Source of the DNA: Streptomyces xantholiticus
Lineage (GTDB): Bacteria > Actinomycetota > Actinomycetes > Streptomycetales > Streptomycetaceae
DNA length: 64,000 nt
NCBI RefSeq assembly: GCF_014651015.1
Contig: NZ_BMWB01000003.1
Location: 182,847-246,846, forward strand
Direction of reading: 5' to 3'
Position numbers and translations under genes: made by a program. The notes under the pieces were generated by a model. That model searched no databases, was not told where the DNA came from, and was given only the letters and a program-made list of their open reading frames with translations. Shown here in pieces: positions 10,439 to 18,268 of this stretch. Positions within the stretch are counted from its first letter, which is position 1; each line of letters begins with the position of its first letter.

Positions 10439-10468
10439 GGCTCACCGCCCGGGGGAAACGGGTGAGCC
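10439..10468 (-). terminator. Hairpin after DUF4240 gene
   Basis: GGCTCACC (10439-10446) and GGTGAGCC (10461-10468) form an 8-bp stem 34 bp past the DUF4240 stop and before the MMPL start. This suggests the two genes are transcribed separately. Confidence 0.55.
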
Positions 10469-10501
10469 GTCCTCGCGGCACGTAGGGGGCGGCGAGGACG
10501 G

Positions 10502-11026
10502 TCAGAGGCCGCCGAACCGTTCCCACAGCTTCGGGAAACGCGCCGCCAGCGCCATGTCGTCGTCGAAGTCGAACGGCGTACCGGCGGGCTCGGCCGACTG
10601 CACGGGGATGCCCAGATCGGGTGCGTCGGCGCCGGTCAGCTGCTCGTACGCCTCGTCGGCCGCGTAACCGAGTTCCTCGCCGTCGCCGTCGATGTCCTCG
10701 TCGAACTCGTCCAGCAGCTCGGCCAGCGTGTCCGGCTCGTGCGCCCCGGCCTCGAAGATCTCCCGGCCCTGTCCGATGAGCCAGCAGCGGAAGTAGTCGA
10801 ACGCGTCGTCGCTCGCTCCGCCCAGCAGGACGGCCGCAGCCCCCCACAGGTCCCAGGTGTACGCGCGGTTGTAGCGGGCCTCGAAGTGCCGCGCGAAGTC
10901 GAGCACGGAGTCGGGGTCGAGTTGCAGGAGGCGCTCCACGAGCAACTCCGCGTGGTCCTCGGGGTCGCCCTCGGCGGCCTCGCGGGTGCTGTCGATGATC
11001 TCCCAGAACTCCGTCTCGTCCATCAC
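10502..11026 (-). CDS. DUF4240 domain-containing protein
   Basis: A 174-residue acidic, soluble protein. The N-terminal two thirds (MDETEFWEIID to FRCWLIGQGREIFE) match the DUF4240 pattern, found widely in Streptomyces with no known function. The tail is rich in Asp and Glu. The next in-frame Met (11023) is equally possible as the start. No operon partner is apparent: a hairpin follows, and the divergent SDR gene begins 130 bp away. Confidence 0.85.
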   Translation of the reverse strand: MMDETEFWEIIDSTREAAEGDPEDHAELLVERLLQLDPDSVLDFARHFEARYNRAYTWDLWGAAAVLLGGASDDAFDYFRCWLIGQGREIFEAGAHEPDTLAELLDEFDEDIDGDGEELGYAADEAYEQLTGADAPDLGIPVQSAEPAGTPFDFDDDMALAARFPKLWERFGGL

Positions 11027-11115
11027 GGGTCAAGCATCGTGGCTGGCACCGGCCCGCGCACGCGGAGCAGCCGAAAAGCGGCTGTTTCGCAACCGGGGAC
11101 TCACGCCGGCGCAAG

Positions 11116-11134
11116 CCGGACAGTAGATGTCCGG
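11116..11134. promoter_or_regulatory. Candidate operator upstream of the SDR gene
   Basis: CCGGACA-GTAGA-TGTCCGG is a perfect 7-bp inverted repeat 22 bp before the SDR start. The nearest transcription factor gene is the WYL regulator at 12103-13095, convergent with the SDR gene, making it the first candidate ligand-responsive binder. The dyad contains an in-frame ATG (11127), which argues against that ATG as the start. Confidence 0.5.
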
Positions 11135-11156
11135 TATCCGTGCGACGGTCGGGGCC

Positions 11157-12074
11157 ATGACGACGAACAAGCCGCTCGACGGCAGAATCGCACTGGTCGC
11201 CGGCGCCACCCGGGGCGCGGGCCGAGCCATCGCCGTACAACTCGGCGCCGCGGGCGCGACGGTGTACGTGACCGGGCGGACCACCCGCGACAGCGTCAGC
11301 GAGGTCGGCCGCCCCACGGAGACCGTCGAGGAGAGCGCGGAACTGGTCACCGCGGCCGGCGGCGCGGGGGTCGCCGTCCCGACCGACCACCTTCAGCCGG
11401 AGCAGGTACGGGCACTGGTGGAGCGCATCGACAGCGAACACGGCCGCCTGGACATCCTCGTCAACGACGTCTGGGGCGGCAACTTCCTGCTCGACTTCGA
11501 CACCCGGATGTGGGACGTCGACCTGGACCGCGGACTGCGGATGCTCGACCTCGGTGTGAAGAGCCACATCATCACCAGCAGCATCGCGCTGCCCCTGCTG
11601 GTCCGTGAACCCGGCGGCCTGGTCGTCGAAGTCACCGACGGCACCGCCGAGACCAACAAGGTCTTCCGCGAGAACTTCTACTACGACCTCGCCAAGAACG
11701 GCCCGATCCGGATGGCGTTCATCCTCGGCGAGGAGCTGAAGGGCGTCGGCTGCACGGCGGTGGCGGTCACCCCCGGCTTCCTCCGCTCCGAGGAGATGCT
11801 CGACATCTTCGGTCTCACCGAGGACAACTGGCGCGACGGTGTGGCGAAACAGAAGCACTGGGCACTGTCCGAGTCGCCCGTGTACGTGGGCCGCGGTGTC
11901 ACGGCCCTCGCGGCCGACCCCGAACGGGCCCGCTGGAACGGGCAGTCCCTCGACAGCGGCCGGCTTGCCAAGGAGTACGGCGTCACCGACGCGGACGGCA
12001 GCAGGCCGGACGTGTGGGGGTACATCATGGCGGAGCAGGCGGGCCGGACACCGCAGCTCGAGGACTACCGCTGA
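11157..12074 (+). CDS. SDR family oxidoreductase
   Basis: A 305-residue short-chain dehydrogenase/reductase. The cofactor loop is GATRGAGRA (about residues 15-23). The usual NNAG is replaced by NDVWGG, and catalytic residues are consistent with TSS and YDLAK. The unusual insert after the NNAG position and the C-terminal WGYIMAEQ segment are typical of an uncharacterised Streptomyces subfamily. The start at 11157 is preferred over 11127 because the latter lies in the palindromic operator. The convergent WYL regulator gene ends 28 bp downstream. Confidence 0.9.
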   Translation: MTTNKPLDGRIALVAGATRGAGRAIAVQLGAAGATVYVTGRTTRDSVSEVGRPTETVEESAELVTAAGGAGVAVPTDHLQPEQVRALVERIDSEHGRLDILVNDVWGGNFLLDFDTRMWDVDLDRGLRMLDLGVKSHIITSSIALPLLVREPGGLVVEVTDGTAETNKVFRENFYYDLAKNGPIRMAFILGEELKGVGCTAVAVTPGFLRSEEMLDIFGLTEDNWRDGVAKQKHWALSESPVYVGRGVTALAADPERARWNGQSLDSGRLAKEYGVTDADGSRPDVWGYIMAEQAGRTPQLEDYR

Positions 12075-12102
12075 CCCCGGTGGTCACCGCCGACCCGACG
12101 CC

Positions 12103-13095
12103 TCACGCCGGGCCCGGCTCCCTGCCGGGCCCGGCGTACAGCTCGCCCAGCCGCGCCGCCGTCCGGGCGAAACGCTCCCGCAGCTCCGCGGGGGCAAGAA
12201 CCTCCACCTCCGGGCCGAGCACGAGGAGTTGGGTGTACGCCACGTCCAGGGACTCCACCGGCAGCGTGCATGTCACCCGACCTTGGCCGTCGGGCGCATC
12301 CGCCGCCGCGAGCGCCTCCTGGGCGGCAGACCGGTCCGTGACGTACGGGAGCCGGCGCGCCCCCTCGCCGGTCAGGCGGACGACGGCCTCGGCGCGGAGG
12401 ATGGACCGGGCGAACTGCGCGGCACGCTCCTCCCAGAAAGCCGGCAGGTCGAACCCGGGGTCCCGGTCGAAGGGTTCGCCGTCCGTGGACACCGAGGAGA
12501 ACCGGTCGATCCGGTACACCCGGAAGCCGCCCTCCGCCCGTGCGCACAGGTACCAGACGCCCGCCTTCAGTACGAGCCCGTACGGCTCCAGCTCCCGGTC
12601 CACCTCGGTGTCCCGGCGGCGGTAGGTCGCCCGTATGCGACGGTCGTCCCACACGGCCTCGGCGATCACCGGCAGCAGCTCCGGCGTCTTTGGCTCCTGG
12701 TACCAGCCCGGCGCGTCCAGATGGAAGCGCCCGGCCGCCGATTCCGGGGCGTTGCTGAGCGACGGGAGCAGCGCCGCGGACACCTTCAGGCGTGCCACGG
12801 ACGCCGCGTCCTCCAGCCCCATGTCGCACAGCGCGCCCGGCAGCCCGGAGAGGAACAGGGCCTCGGCCTCGCTGCGGGCCAGCCCGGTCAGCCGGGTCCG
12901 GTACCCGCCGACGAGCCGGTAGCCGCCGGCCCGGCCACGGTCCGCGTAGACAGGGACACCTGCCTCCGACAGTGCGAGCGCGTCCCGGGCGACCGTCCGC
13001 TCCGACACCTCGAGTTCCCGGGCGAGCTCCGCCCCGGTCATCGAGGGTCGGGCCTGTAGCAGGAGCACCATCTTGATCAGCCGGGCAGCGCGCAT
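12103..13095 (-). CDS. YafY-type transcriptional regulator (HTH + WYL)
   Basis: A 330-residue regulator. The winged HTH spans about residues 1-60 (LARELEVSERTVARD). A WYL sensor domain (about 140-230, with GWYLCARAEGG-like and FRVYRIDRF motifs) and a C-terminal WCX region follow. WYL domains bind small ligands or nucleic acids. The gene starts 18 bp after the MerR gene on the same strand, so they likely form a two-regulator operon. Its last codons include an inverted repeat that may terminate transcription. Confidence 0.9.
   Translation of the reverse strand: MRAARLIKMVLLLQARPSMTGAELARELEVSERTVARDALALSEAGVPVYADRGRAGGYRLVGGYRTRLTGLARSEAEALFLSGLPGALCDMGLEDAASVARLKVSAALLPSLSNAPESAAGRFHLDAPGWYQEPKTPELLPVIAEAVWDDRRIRATYRRRDTEVDRELEPYGLVLKAGVWYLCARAEGGFRVYRIDRFSSVSTDGEPFDRDPGFDLPAFWEERAAQFARSILRAEAVVRLTGEGARRLPYVTDRSAAQEALAAADAPDGQGRVTCTLPVESLDVAYTQLLVLGPEVEVLAPAELRERFARTAARLGELYAGPGREPGPA
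12106..12136. terminator. Hairpin overlapping the WYL gene 3' end
   Basis: CGCCGGGCCCGGC (12106-12118) pairs with its exact complement (12124-12136) over a five-base loop. It lies inside the last codons of the WYL regulator, between convergent genes, and could terminate from both sides. Confidence 0.55.
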
Positions 13096-13113
13096 GCCCT
13101 CATCATCGCGCGC

Positions 13114-13932
13114 TCATTCCAGCGGTACTTGGAGCTCCGTCACCCACTTCTCCTTGTCCGGCGGGCACTCCAGACAGACCTCGCGGGCATAGCCCGCCGA
13201 GCGGTGGCCGCCCGCGTCGATCCAGCGGGCCAGGGTCTGCTCCGTGGGCATGACCGTGTCCATCGGCCCGCGGTGCACGATCGTCGCCGCCCGCCCGACG
13301 GCGGGCAGGTCGACGATCTCGAAGTCCTGGCCGGGCTCCTGGCCGGCGGAGACGGTGCACCCGGCGTGCACCAGGACCGCGCCGTCGCCGTCCGGGGCGT
13401 CCTCGTAGTACGCGATGCCGGGGCCGGTCGGGGTGATGTCCGCCGCCTTGAGCCGGGTGAACAGCTGGTCGTACAGCGGGCTGATCACCGGCCCGATGTG
13501 CTCGGGCGCGTAACTGGCGGCGACGGCTGAGAGCACGGCGACCCGCACGGCCGGCACGCTCTTGATCATGATGTCCTGGGTGGGCATGTGGCCCTCGCTC
13601 TCGATCGACCGGAGCCTCGCCTCGACCTGCGCCAGCCTGGCGGCCGCCGCGGCCATCGCCTCCTCCAGCTCCGCCTGCCGCAGCTTGAGCATGCCGCGCA
13701 GCTCCTCCGTGCTCACCCGCTCCTCGAGGATCTGCCGCACCTGCTGCAGCGTGAAGCCGAGGTCCTTGAGGGCGATGACACGGTTGAGCGTGGCGAGCTG
13801 GGCCGCGGAGTAGTAGCGGTAGCCGGTGAAAGGGTCGGTGTGCTCCGGCCGCAGCAGCCCGACGGCGTCGTAGTGGCGCAGCATCCGGGCGGACACACGG
13901 CCGTGCCTGGCGAAGCCTCCGATGGTGAACAT
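13114..13932 (-). CDS. MerR family regulator with GyrI-like effector domain
   Basis: A 272-residue BmrR-like regulator. The N-terminal MerR DNA-binding domain (FTIGGFARHG, MLRHYDAVGLL, GYRYY) covers residues 1-70, a coiled coil about 75-115 gives dimerisation, and a GyrI/AraC-type small-molecule-binding domain fills about 125-272. Such proteins usually sense lipophilic cations or drugs and activate transporter genes, but no obvious target lies next to it except the downstream WYL regulator. The ATG at 13932 has GGAGGAG directly upstream. The promoter at 13942-13972 has the stretched MerR-type spacer. Confidence 0.9.
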   Translation of the reverse strand: MFTIGGFARHGRVSARMLRHYDAVGLLRPEHTDPFTGYRYYSAAQLATLNRVIALKDLGFTLQQVRQILEERVSTEELRGMLKLRQAELEEAMAAAAARLAQVEARLRSIESEGHMPTQDIMIKSVPAVRVAVLSAVAASYAPEHIGPVISPLYDQLFTRLKAADITPTGPGIAYYEDAPDGDGAVLVHAGCTVSAGQEPGQDFEIVDLPAVGRAATIVHRGPMDTVMPTEQTLARWIDAGGHRSAGYAREVCLECPPDKEKWVTELQVPLE

Positions 13933-13941
13933 GACTCCTCC

Positions 13942-13972
13942 ACTGCACGGCCTCACACGGTGTGAAGGTCAA
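13942..13972 (-). promoter_or_regulatory. MerR-type promoter with 19-bp spacer
   Basis: Read on the minus strand, TTGACC (13972-13967) and TGCAGT (13947-13942) are separated by 19 bp. The spacer contains the perfect dyad TCACAC-G-GTGTGA (13953-13965). Overlong spacers holding a dyad are the hallmark of MerR-controlled promoters, so autoregulation is likely. Confidence 0.65.
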
Positions 13973-13982
13973 GCATCACGCA

Positions 13983-14019
13983 CGAAGGCCCTCGGAGGGC
14001 ATGCCTCCGGGGGCCTTCG
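13983..14019 (-). terminator. aceE terminator hairpin
   Basis: A 16-bp stem with one G-U pair (13983-13998 with 14004-14019) and a five-base loop begins 11 bp after the aceE stop codon. Confidence 0.75.
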
Positions 14020-14029
14020 CGGTCACGTC

Positions 14030-16699
14030 CTACAGGCCGTAGCGCTCCCGCGCCTCCTTCACGGCCGACGCCGGGGCCTCGCCGCGCCGGGCGAGCTGCG
14101 CCAGTGCCGCGACCGTGATCGACTGCGCGTCGACACCGAAGTGGCGGCGGGCGGCCGCACGGGTGTCGGAGAGGCCGAAGCCGTCCGTGCCCAGCGAGGA
14201 CCAGTCCTGCTCGACCCACTGGCTGATCTGGTCCGGCACCTGGCGCATCCAGTCGGAGACGGCCAGCACCGGGCCCGGTGCGCCCTCCAGCGCCTGGGTG
14301 ACGTACGGGGTGCGCTGCTCGCCGCGGAGCAGCGCCTCGTCGGCCTCCAGGGCGTCGCGGCGCAGCTCGCCCCACGAGGTCGCGGACCACACGTCGGCGG
14401 CCACGTTCCAGTCGTCCGCCAGCAACTGCTGGGCCTCGAGCGCCCAGTGGATGGCCGTACCGGAGGCGAGCAGCTGCAGCCGCGGCGCGTCCGCGCCCGC
14501 GGAGCCCTCGTTGAAGCGGTACAGGCCCTTGACGATGCCGTCCTCGACGCCTTCCGGCATGGCGGGCTGCGGCTTGGGCTCGTTGTAGACGGTGAGGTAG
14601 TAGAAGACGTTCTCGGCCTCGGGGCCGTACATCCTGCGCAGACCGTCCTTGACGATCACCGCGATCTCGTAGGCGAACGCCGGGTCGTAGTTCAGCGACG
14701 CCGGGTTGGTGGCCGCGATCAGGTGCGAGTGGCCGTCCGCGTGCTGCAGACCCTCACCGGTCAGCGTCGTACGGCCCGCGGTCGCGCCGACGATGAAGCC
14801 CTTGCCGAGCTGGTCGGCGAGCTGCCACATCTGGTCGCCGGTCCGCTGCCAGCCGAACATCGAGTAGAAGATGTAGAACGGGATCATCGTCTCGCCGTGC
14901 GTCGCGTACGACGTCGCGGCGGCGATGAAGTCGGCCATGGCGCCGGCCTCGGTGATCCCCTCGTTGAGGATCTGGCCGTCCTTGGCCTCCTTGTAGTACA
15001 TCAGCTGGTCGCGGTCGACCGGCTCGTACGTCTGGCCCAGCGGCGAGTAGATGCCCGCCGACGGGAACAGCGACTCCATTCCGAAGGTGCGGGCCTCGTC
15101 GGGGACGATCGGCACCCAGCGCCTGCCGGTCTGCTTGTCCCGCATCAGGTCCTTGACCAGGCGTACGAACGCCATGGTCGTGGCCATCTCCTGCTTGCCC
15201 GACCCCTTGTACAGGGCCTTGAAGGCGCGCTCCTCCGGCTCGGGCAGCGGGGCCAGCGGCTGCACCCGGCGGGCCGGGGCGGGCCCGCCGAGAGCGGCGC
15301 GGCGCTCCTGGAGGTAGCGCACCTCCGGGGAATCGGCGCCCGGGTGGCCGTAGGGCACGACGCCGTCGGCGAAGGCGCTGTCCGGGATCGGGAGCCCGAG
15401 CAGCTCACGCATGCCCTTGAACTCGTCGATCGTCAGCTTCTTCATCTGGTGGTTGGCGTTCTTGGACTCGAAGCCCTTGCCGAGCGTGTAGCCCTTCACC
15501 GTCTGCGCGAGGATCACGGTCGGCGCACCCTTGTGCGCGAGCGCCGCGCGGTATGCCGCGTACACCTTGCGGGCCTCGTGGCCGCCGCGGGAGGTGTAGA
15601 AACACTCGGCGATCTTCGCGTCGGTGAGCAGCTTGGCCAGCTCGACCAATGCGGGCTCGGCGCCGAAGAAGTGCTCGCGGATGTACGCCACGTCGCGGGT
15701 CGCGTACGTCTGGAACTGTGCGTCAGGTACCTCGCGCAGCCGGCGGACCAGCGCGCCGGTGGTGTCGAGCCGGAACAGCTCGTCCCAGGCGGAGCCCCAC
15801 AGCGATTTGACGACGTTCCAGCCGGCGCCCCGGAACTGGGCCTCCAGCTCCTGCACGATCTTGAAGTTGGCGCGTACCGGGCCGTCGAGACGCTGCAGGT
15901 TGCAGTTGACCACGAAGGTCAGGTTGTCGAGCTGCTCGCGCGAGGCGAGGGCGAGTGCCGCCGTCGACTCGGGCTCGTCCATCTCGCCGTCACCGAGGAA
16001 CGCCCACACATGGGAGTTGGCCGTGTCCTTGATCCCACGGTTGTGGAGATAGCGGTTGAAGCGCGCCTGGTAGATCGCGGAGAGCGGGCCGAGGCCCATC
16101 GAGACGGTGGGGAACTCCCACAGCCAGGGAAGCCGCCTCGGGTGCGGGTAGGAGGGGAGGCCGTTGCCGCCCGCCTCCTGCCGGAAGTTGTCGAGGTGCG
16201 TTTCGGTGAGACGGCCGTCGAGGAACGCGCGGGCGTAGATGCCGGGGGAGGCGTGGCCCTGGATGTAGAGCTGGTCGCCGGAGCCGTCCCCCTCCTTGCC
16301 GCGGAAGAAGTGGTTGAAGCCGGTCTCGTACAGCCAGGCCGCCGAGGCGAACGTGGCGATGTGGCCGCCGACGCCGTACTTGGAGCCACGGGTCACCATG
16401 GCGGCCGCGTTCCAGCGGTTCCAGGCGGTGATGCGCTGTTCCATCGCCTCGTCGCCGTCGAAGGCCGGCTCGGCGGAGGTCGGGATGGTGTTGACGTAGT
16501 CCGTCTCCAACAGGCGGGGCAGGGCCACACCGGCCTTCTCGGCGTGCTGGAGCGTGCGGCGCATCAGATACGCGGCGCGATGCGGGCCTGCGTGCTCCGC
16601 GACGGCGTCGAGGGACGCCGCCCACTCGGCGGTTTCCTCGGCGTCGCGGTCCGGGAGCTGGTCGAGCTCGCTCGGAAGCTTGCCTACGGGGTCGGTCAT
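14030..16699 (-). CDS. aceE: Pyruvate dehydrogenase E1 component, homodimeric type
   Basis: Thiamine-diphosphate-dependent decarboxylase that feeds acetyl groups to the E2 core. The 889-residue length and single-chain architecture match homodimeric AceE. Family segments are visible: [14 protein letters not shown], the [10 protein letters not shown] diphosphate-binding motif (about residues 231-240), [15 protein letters not shown] and, in the C-terminal half, the transketolase-like pyrimidine domain. The ATG at 16699 has a GGAAGG-type ribosome-binding site. A HrdB-like promoter overlapped by a palindrome lies about 90-120 bp upstream. The gene is monocistronic, with a hairpin after the stop. 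Its E2 and E3 partners are plausibly the sucB and lpdA products nearby. Confidence 0.97.
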   Translation of the reverse strand: MTDPVGKLPSELDQLPDRDAEETAEWAASLDAVAEHAGPHRAAYLMRRTLQHAEKAGVALPRLLETDYVNTIPTSAEPAFDGDEAMEQRITAWNRWNAAAMVTRGSKYGVGGHIATFASAAWLYETGFNHFFRGKEGDGSGDQLYIQGHASPGIYARAFLDGRLTETHLDNFRQEAGGNGLPSYPHPRRLPWLWEFPTVSMGLGPLSAIYQARFNRYLHNRGIKDTANSHVWAFLGDGEMDEPESTAALALASREQLDNLTFVVNCNLQRLDGPVRANFKIVQELEAQFRGAGWNVVKSLWGSAWDELFRLDTTGALVRRLREVPDAQFQTYATRDVAYIREHFFGAEPALVELAKLLTDAKIAECFYTSRGGHEARKVYAAYRAALAHKGAPTVILAQTVKGYTLGKGFESKNANHQMKKLTIDEFKGMRELLGLPIPDSAFADGVVPYGHPGADSPEVRYLQERRAALGGPAPARRVQPLAPLPEPEERAFKALYKGSGKQEMATTMAFVRLVKDLMRDKQTGRRWVPIVPDEARTFGMESLFPSAGIYSPLGQTYEPVDRDQLMYYKEAKDGQILNEGITEAGAMADFIAAATSYATHGETMIPFYIFYSMFGWQRTGDQMWQLADQLGKGFIVGATAGRTTLTGEGLQHADGHSHLIAATNPASLNYDPAFAYEIAVIVKDGLRRMYGPEAENVFYYLTVYNEPKPQPAMPEGVEDGIVKGLYRFNEGSAGADAPRLQLLASGTAIHWALEAQQLLADDWNVAADVWSATSWGELRRDALEADEALLRGEQRTPYVTQALEGAPGPVLAVSDWMRQVPDQISQWVEQDWSSLGTDGFGLSDTRAAARRHFGVDAQSITVAALAQLARRGEAPASAVKEARERYGL

Positions 16700-16790
16700 G
16701 ATCGCCGCCTTCCGGACAGGAGGGGGGTGGAGAAAGGGGGGTGCCGTGTCTGGCAGGACAGGGCGAAGGGCGGGTGGCGCCCCGGGTGGC

Positions 16791-16820
16791 ACTCTAAGTC
16801 GCTGATCGATGATCGATCAA
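16791..16820 (-). promoter_or_regulatory. aceE promoter with overlapping palindromic operator
   Basis: On the minus strand TTGATC (16820-16815) and TAGAGT (16796-16791) are 18 bp apart, a good HrdB-type promoter. A perfect 17-bp palindrome, TGATCGATGATCGATCA, at 16803-16819 covers the -35 box and part of the spacer. A repressor bound there would block aceE transcription; the nearby GntR regulator (17530-18153) is one candidate. Confidence 0.6.
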
Positions 16821-16938
16821 AGCCTGGGGAGAAATTGGCATCCGGTGCCGCAAAAGTGGGCACCCGGTGCCGGGGTGAATCGGTGCATTCACGACACCGT
16901 GCCGCGTCCACCGCAGGAGGGCGACGGCTGCGACGATG

Positions 16939-17187
16939 TCACATGCAGTCGAAGAAACGGTGGAACCGCAGTGGGCCGACATCCTCGTCGTCGGCGATTT
17001 CCGCCGTCCCGTCGCCGGGCTCGAGAAGTTCGCCGGGGAGGGGCTCGTCGAGCCGGGTCGGCCCCCGGTACTCCTCGAGCAGGGGGCCGGGCGGTACGAA
17101 GGTGCTGCCGGCGGCCGCGCATGCCGCGTCGATCAGTGCGGTGTCCCGCGGGTGCGGGCGCGGGGCGGCCTCTTTCAGTCCGACCAT
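16939..17187 (-). CDS. Hypothetical small protein between aceE and gntR
   Basis: An 82-residue reading frame with no recognised domain. Its composition is protein-like (DTALIDAACAAAG, then an acidic tail ending FHRFFDCM). In the stretch I counted (16936-17180) the minus-frame third position is about 87% GC against about 80% for the opposing plus frame, mildly favouring the minus strand. The frame stays open to a TTG at 17526, but third-position GC falls upstream of 17187. No strong ribosome-binding site is seen. It could be a decaying gene. Confidence 0.4.
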   Translation of the reverse strand: MVGLKEAAPRPHPRDTALIDAACAAAGSTFVPPGPLLEEYRGPTRLDEPLPGELLEPGDGTAEIADDEDVGPLRFHRFFDCM

Positions 17188-17529
17188 GTCGGCACCGGCC
17201 TGACCGGGGCGCCGAAGCCGGCCATCCGAACCCGCTCCGCCGTTCGCCCACAGGTCGAGGATCCGGCCCCCGTCGGTGGCCGGGATGCTGTCGGCTACAG
17301 CAGTGCCTTTGGCAGGTCCGGTGCTGTCCGCCGGCGCGGGCGGAGAGCCGAGCAGCCCGCTGCGGCGGCGACTCGTTTCGGTCACCGGTCGTTTCCCCCG
17401 GCCGGATTGCCGAACTTCGGCCGCGGCGACTCGACTGTCCACTGGGTCGAGGAAGTTGGGAGCTGAGTGGTCGTTCTCCAGCCATCGCCCCCTTGCCGGC
17501 ATCCCGATCAGGGGCGCCGCGCCCAAGGG

Positions 17530-18153
17530 CTAGGCGCGGGGCGCGCAGCCGAGGACGTGGGCCTTCACCAGGGCGCCGATGTCCGGATCGCGTCGGCGGA
17601 ACGCCTCCACCAGATCCTGGTGCTCCTCCGCGTACGACTTCTGCACCGTCCCCAGCCAGCGGATCGACAGCGCCGTGAAGACCTCGATGCCGAGGCCCTC
17701 CCAGGTGTGCAGGAGCACGCCGTTGCCCGCCGCGCGGACCAGCTCGCGGTGGAAGGCGACGGTGTGGCGGACCTGGCCCGCGGAGTCGCCGGTCCGGTCC
17801 GCCTCGTAGAGGGCCGTCACATGGGGCGACAGCGCCGAGCAGTCGTCCGCCAGCCGGTCGGCCGCGAGTTCCGCCGCGATCTGCTCCAGGCCCGCCCGGA
17901 CCGGGTAGCTCTCCTCCAGGTCCGCGGCGGTCAGGTTCCTTACCCGGACGCCCTTGTTGGGGGCCGACTCGATCAACCGCAGCGACTCCAGCTCGCGCAG
18001 CGCCTCGCGCACCGGCGTCTGGGAGACCTCGAGCTCGGTGGCGATACGGCGCTCGACGATGCGTTCCCCCGGCTTCCAGCGGCCGCTGACGATCCCCTCC
18101 ACGATGTGCTCGCGGATCTGATCCCGCAGCGAGTGGACGACGGGGATGGTCAT
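17530..18153 (-). CDS. GntR family regulator, FCD subfamily
   Basis: A 207-residue FadR-type regulator. The winged HTH occupies about residues 8-72 (RIVERRIATELEVSQTPVREAL) and the all-helical FCD ligand domain about 75-200, with the expected metal- and acid-binding histidines in its helices. Family members sense carboxylates, such as pyruvate or lactate in PdhR and LldR. Its place between aceE and sucB-lpdA suggests control of the dehydrogenase genes, but this is inference. The ATG at 18153 is preceded by AAGGAG at nine-base spacing. It lies just downstream of the sucB terminator and divides the two dehydrogenase units. Confidence 0.9.
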   Translation of the reverse strand: MTIPVVHSLRDQIREHIVEGIVSGRWKPGERIVERRIATELEVSQTPVREALRELESLRLIESAPNKGVRVRNLTAADLEESYPVRAGLEQIAAELAADRLADDCSALSPHVTALYEADRTGDSAGQVRHTVAFHRELVRAAGNGVLLHTWEGLGIEVFTALSIRWLGTVQKSYAEEHQDLVEAFRRRDPDIGALVKAHVLGCAPRA

Positions 18154-18199
18154 GGAGCGCTCCTTAAAGCCGCGTCGACCTTGGCCCTTAGACAATACG

Positions 18200-18241
18200 G
18201 CTGCGCCCCCGCCGGGATGTACTCCCGAGCGGGGGCGCAGC
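18200..18241 (-). terminator. sucB terminator hairpin
   Basis: A 13-bp perfect stem (18200-18212 with 18229-18241) with a 16-base loop starts 27 bp after the sucB stop and ends the lpdA-sucB unit. Confidence 0.75.
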
Positions 18242-18268
18242 AGGTGAGCCTGGTTACAGCCGCGTGTT

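Noticed and set aside
8186..10465. Long plus-strand frame antisense to the MMPL gene
   Set aside because: Asp/Arg/His/Gln-biased shadow of a gene with clear MMPL motifs.
13922..17203. Very long open frame on the plus strand antisense to aceE
   Set aside because: It mirrors aceE codons on the other strand. In high-GC DNA antisense frames stay open; the protein is Arg/Gly/Val-biased and shows no family motif.
16936..17466. Plus-strand frame opposite the hypothetical gene between aceE and gntR
   Set aside because: Third-position GC is slightly lower than in the minus frame, and the protein becomes Arg-rich and non-globular; kept only as an alternative.
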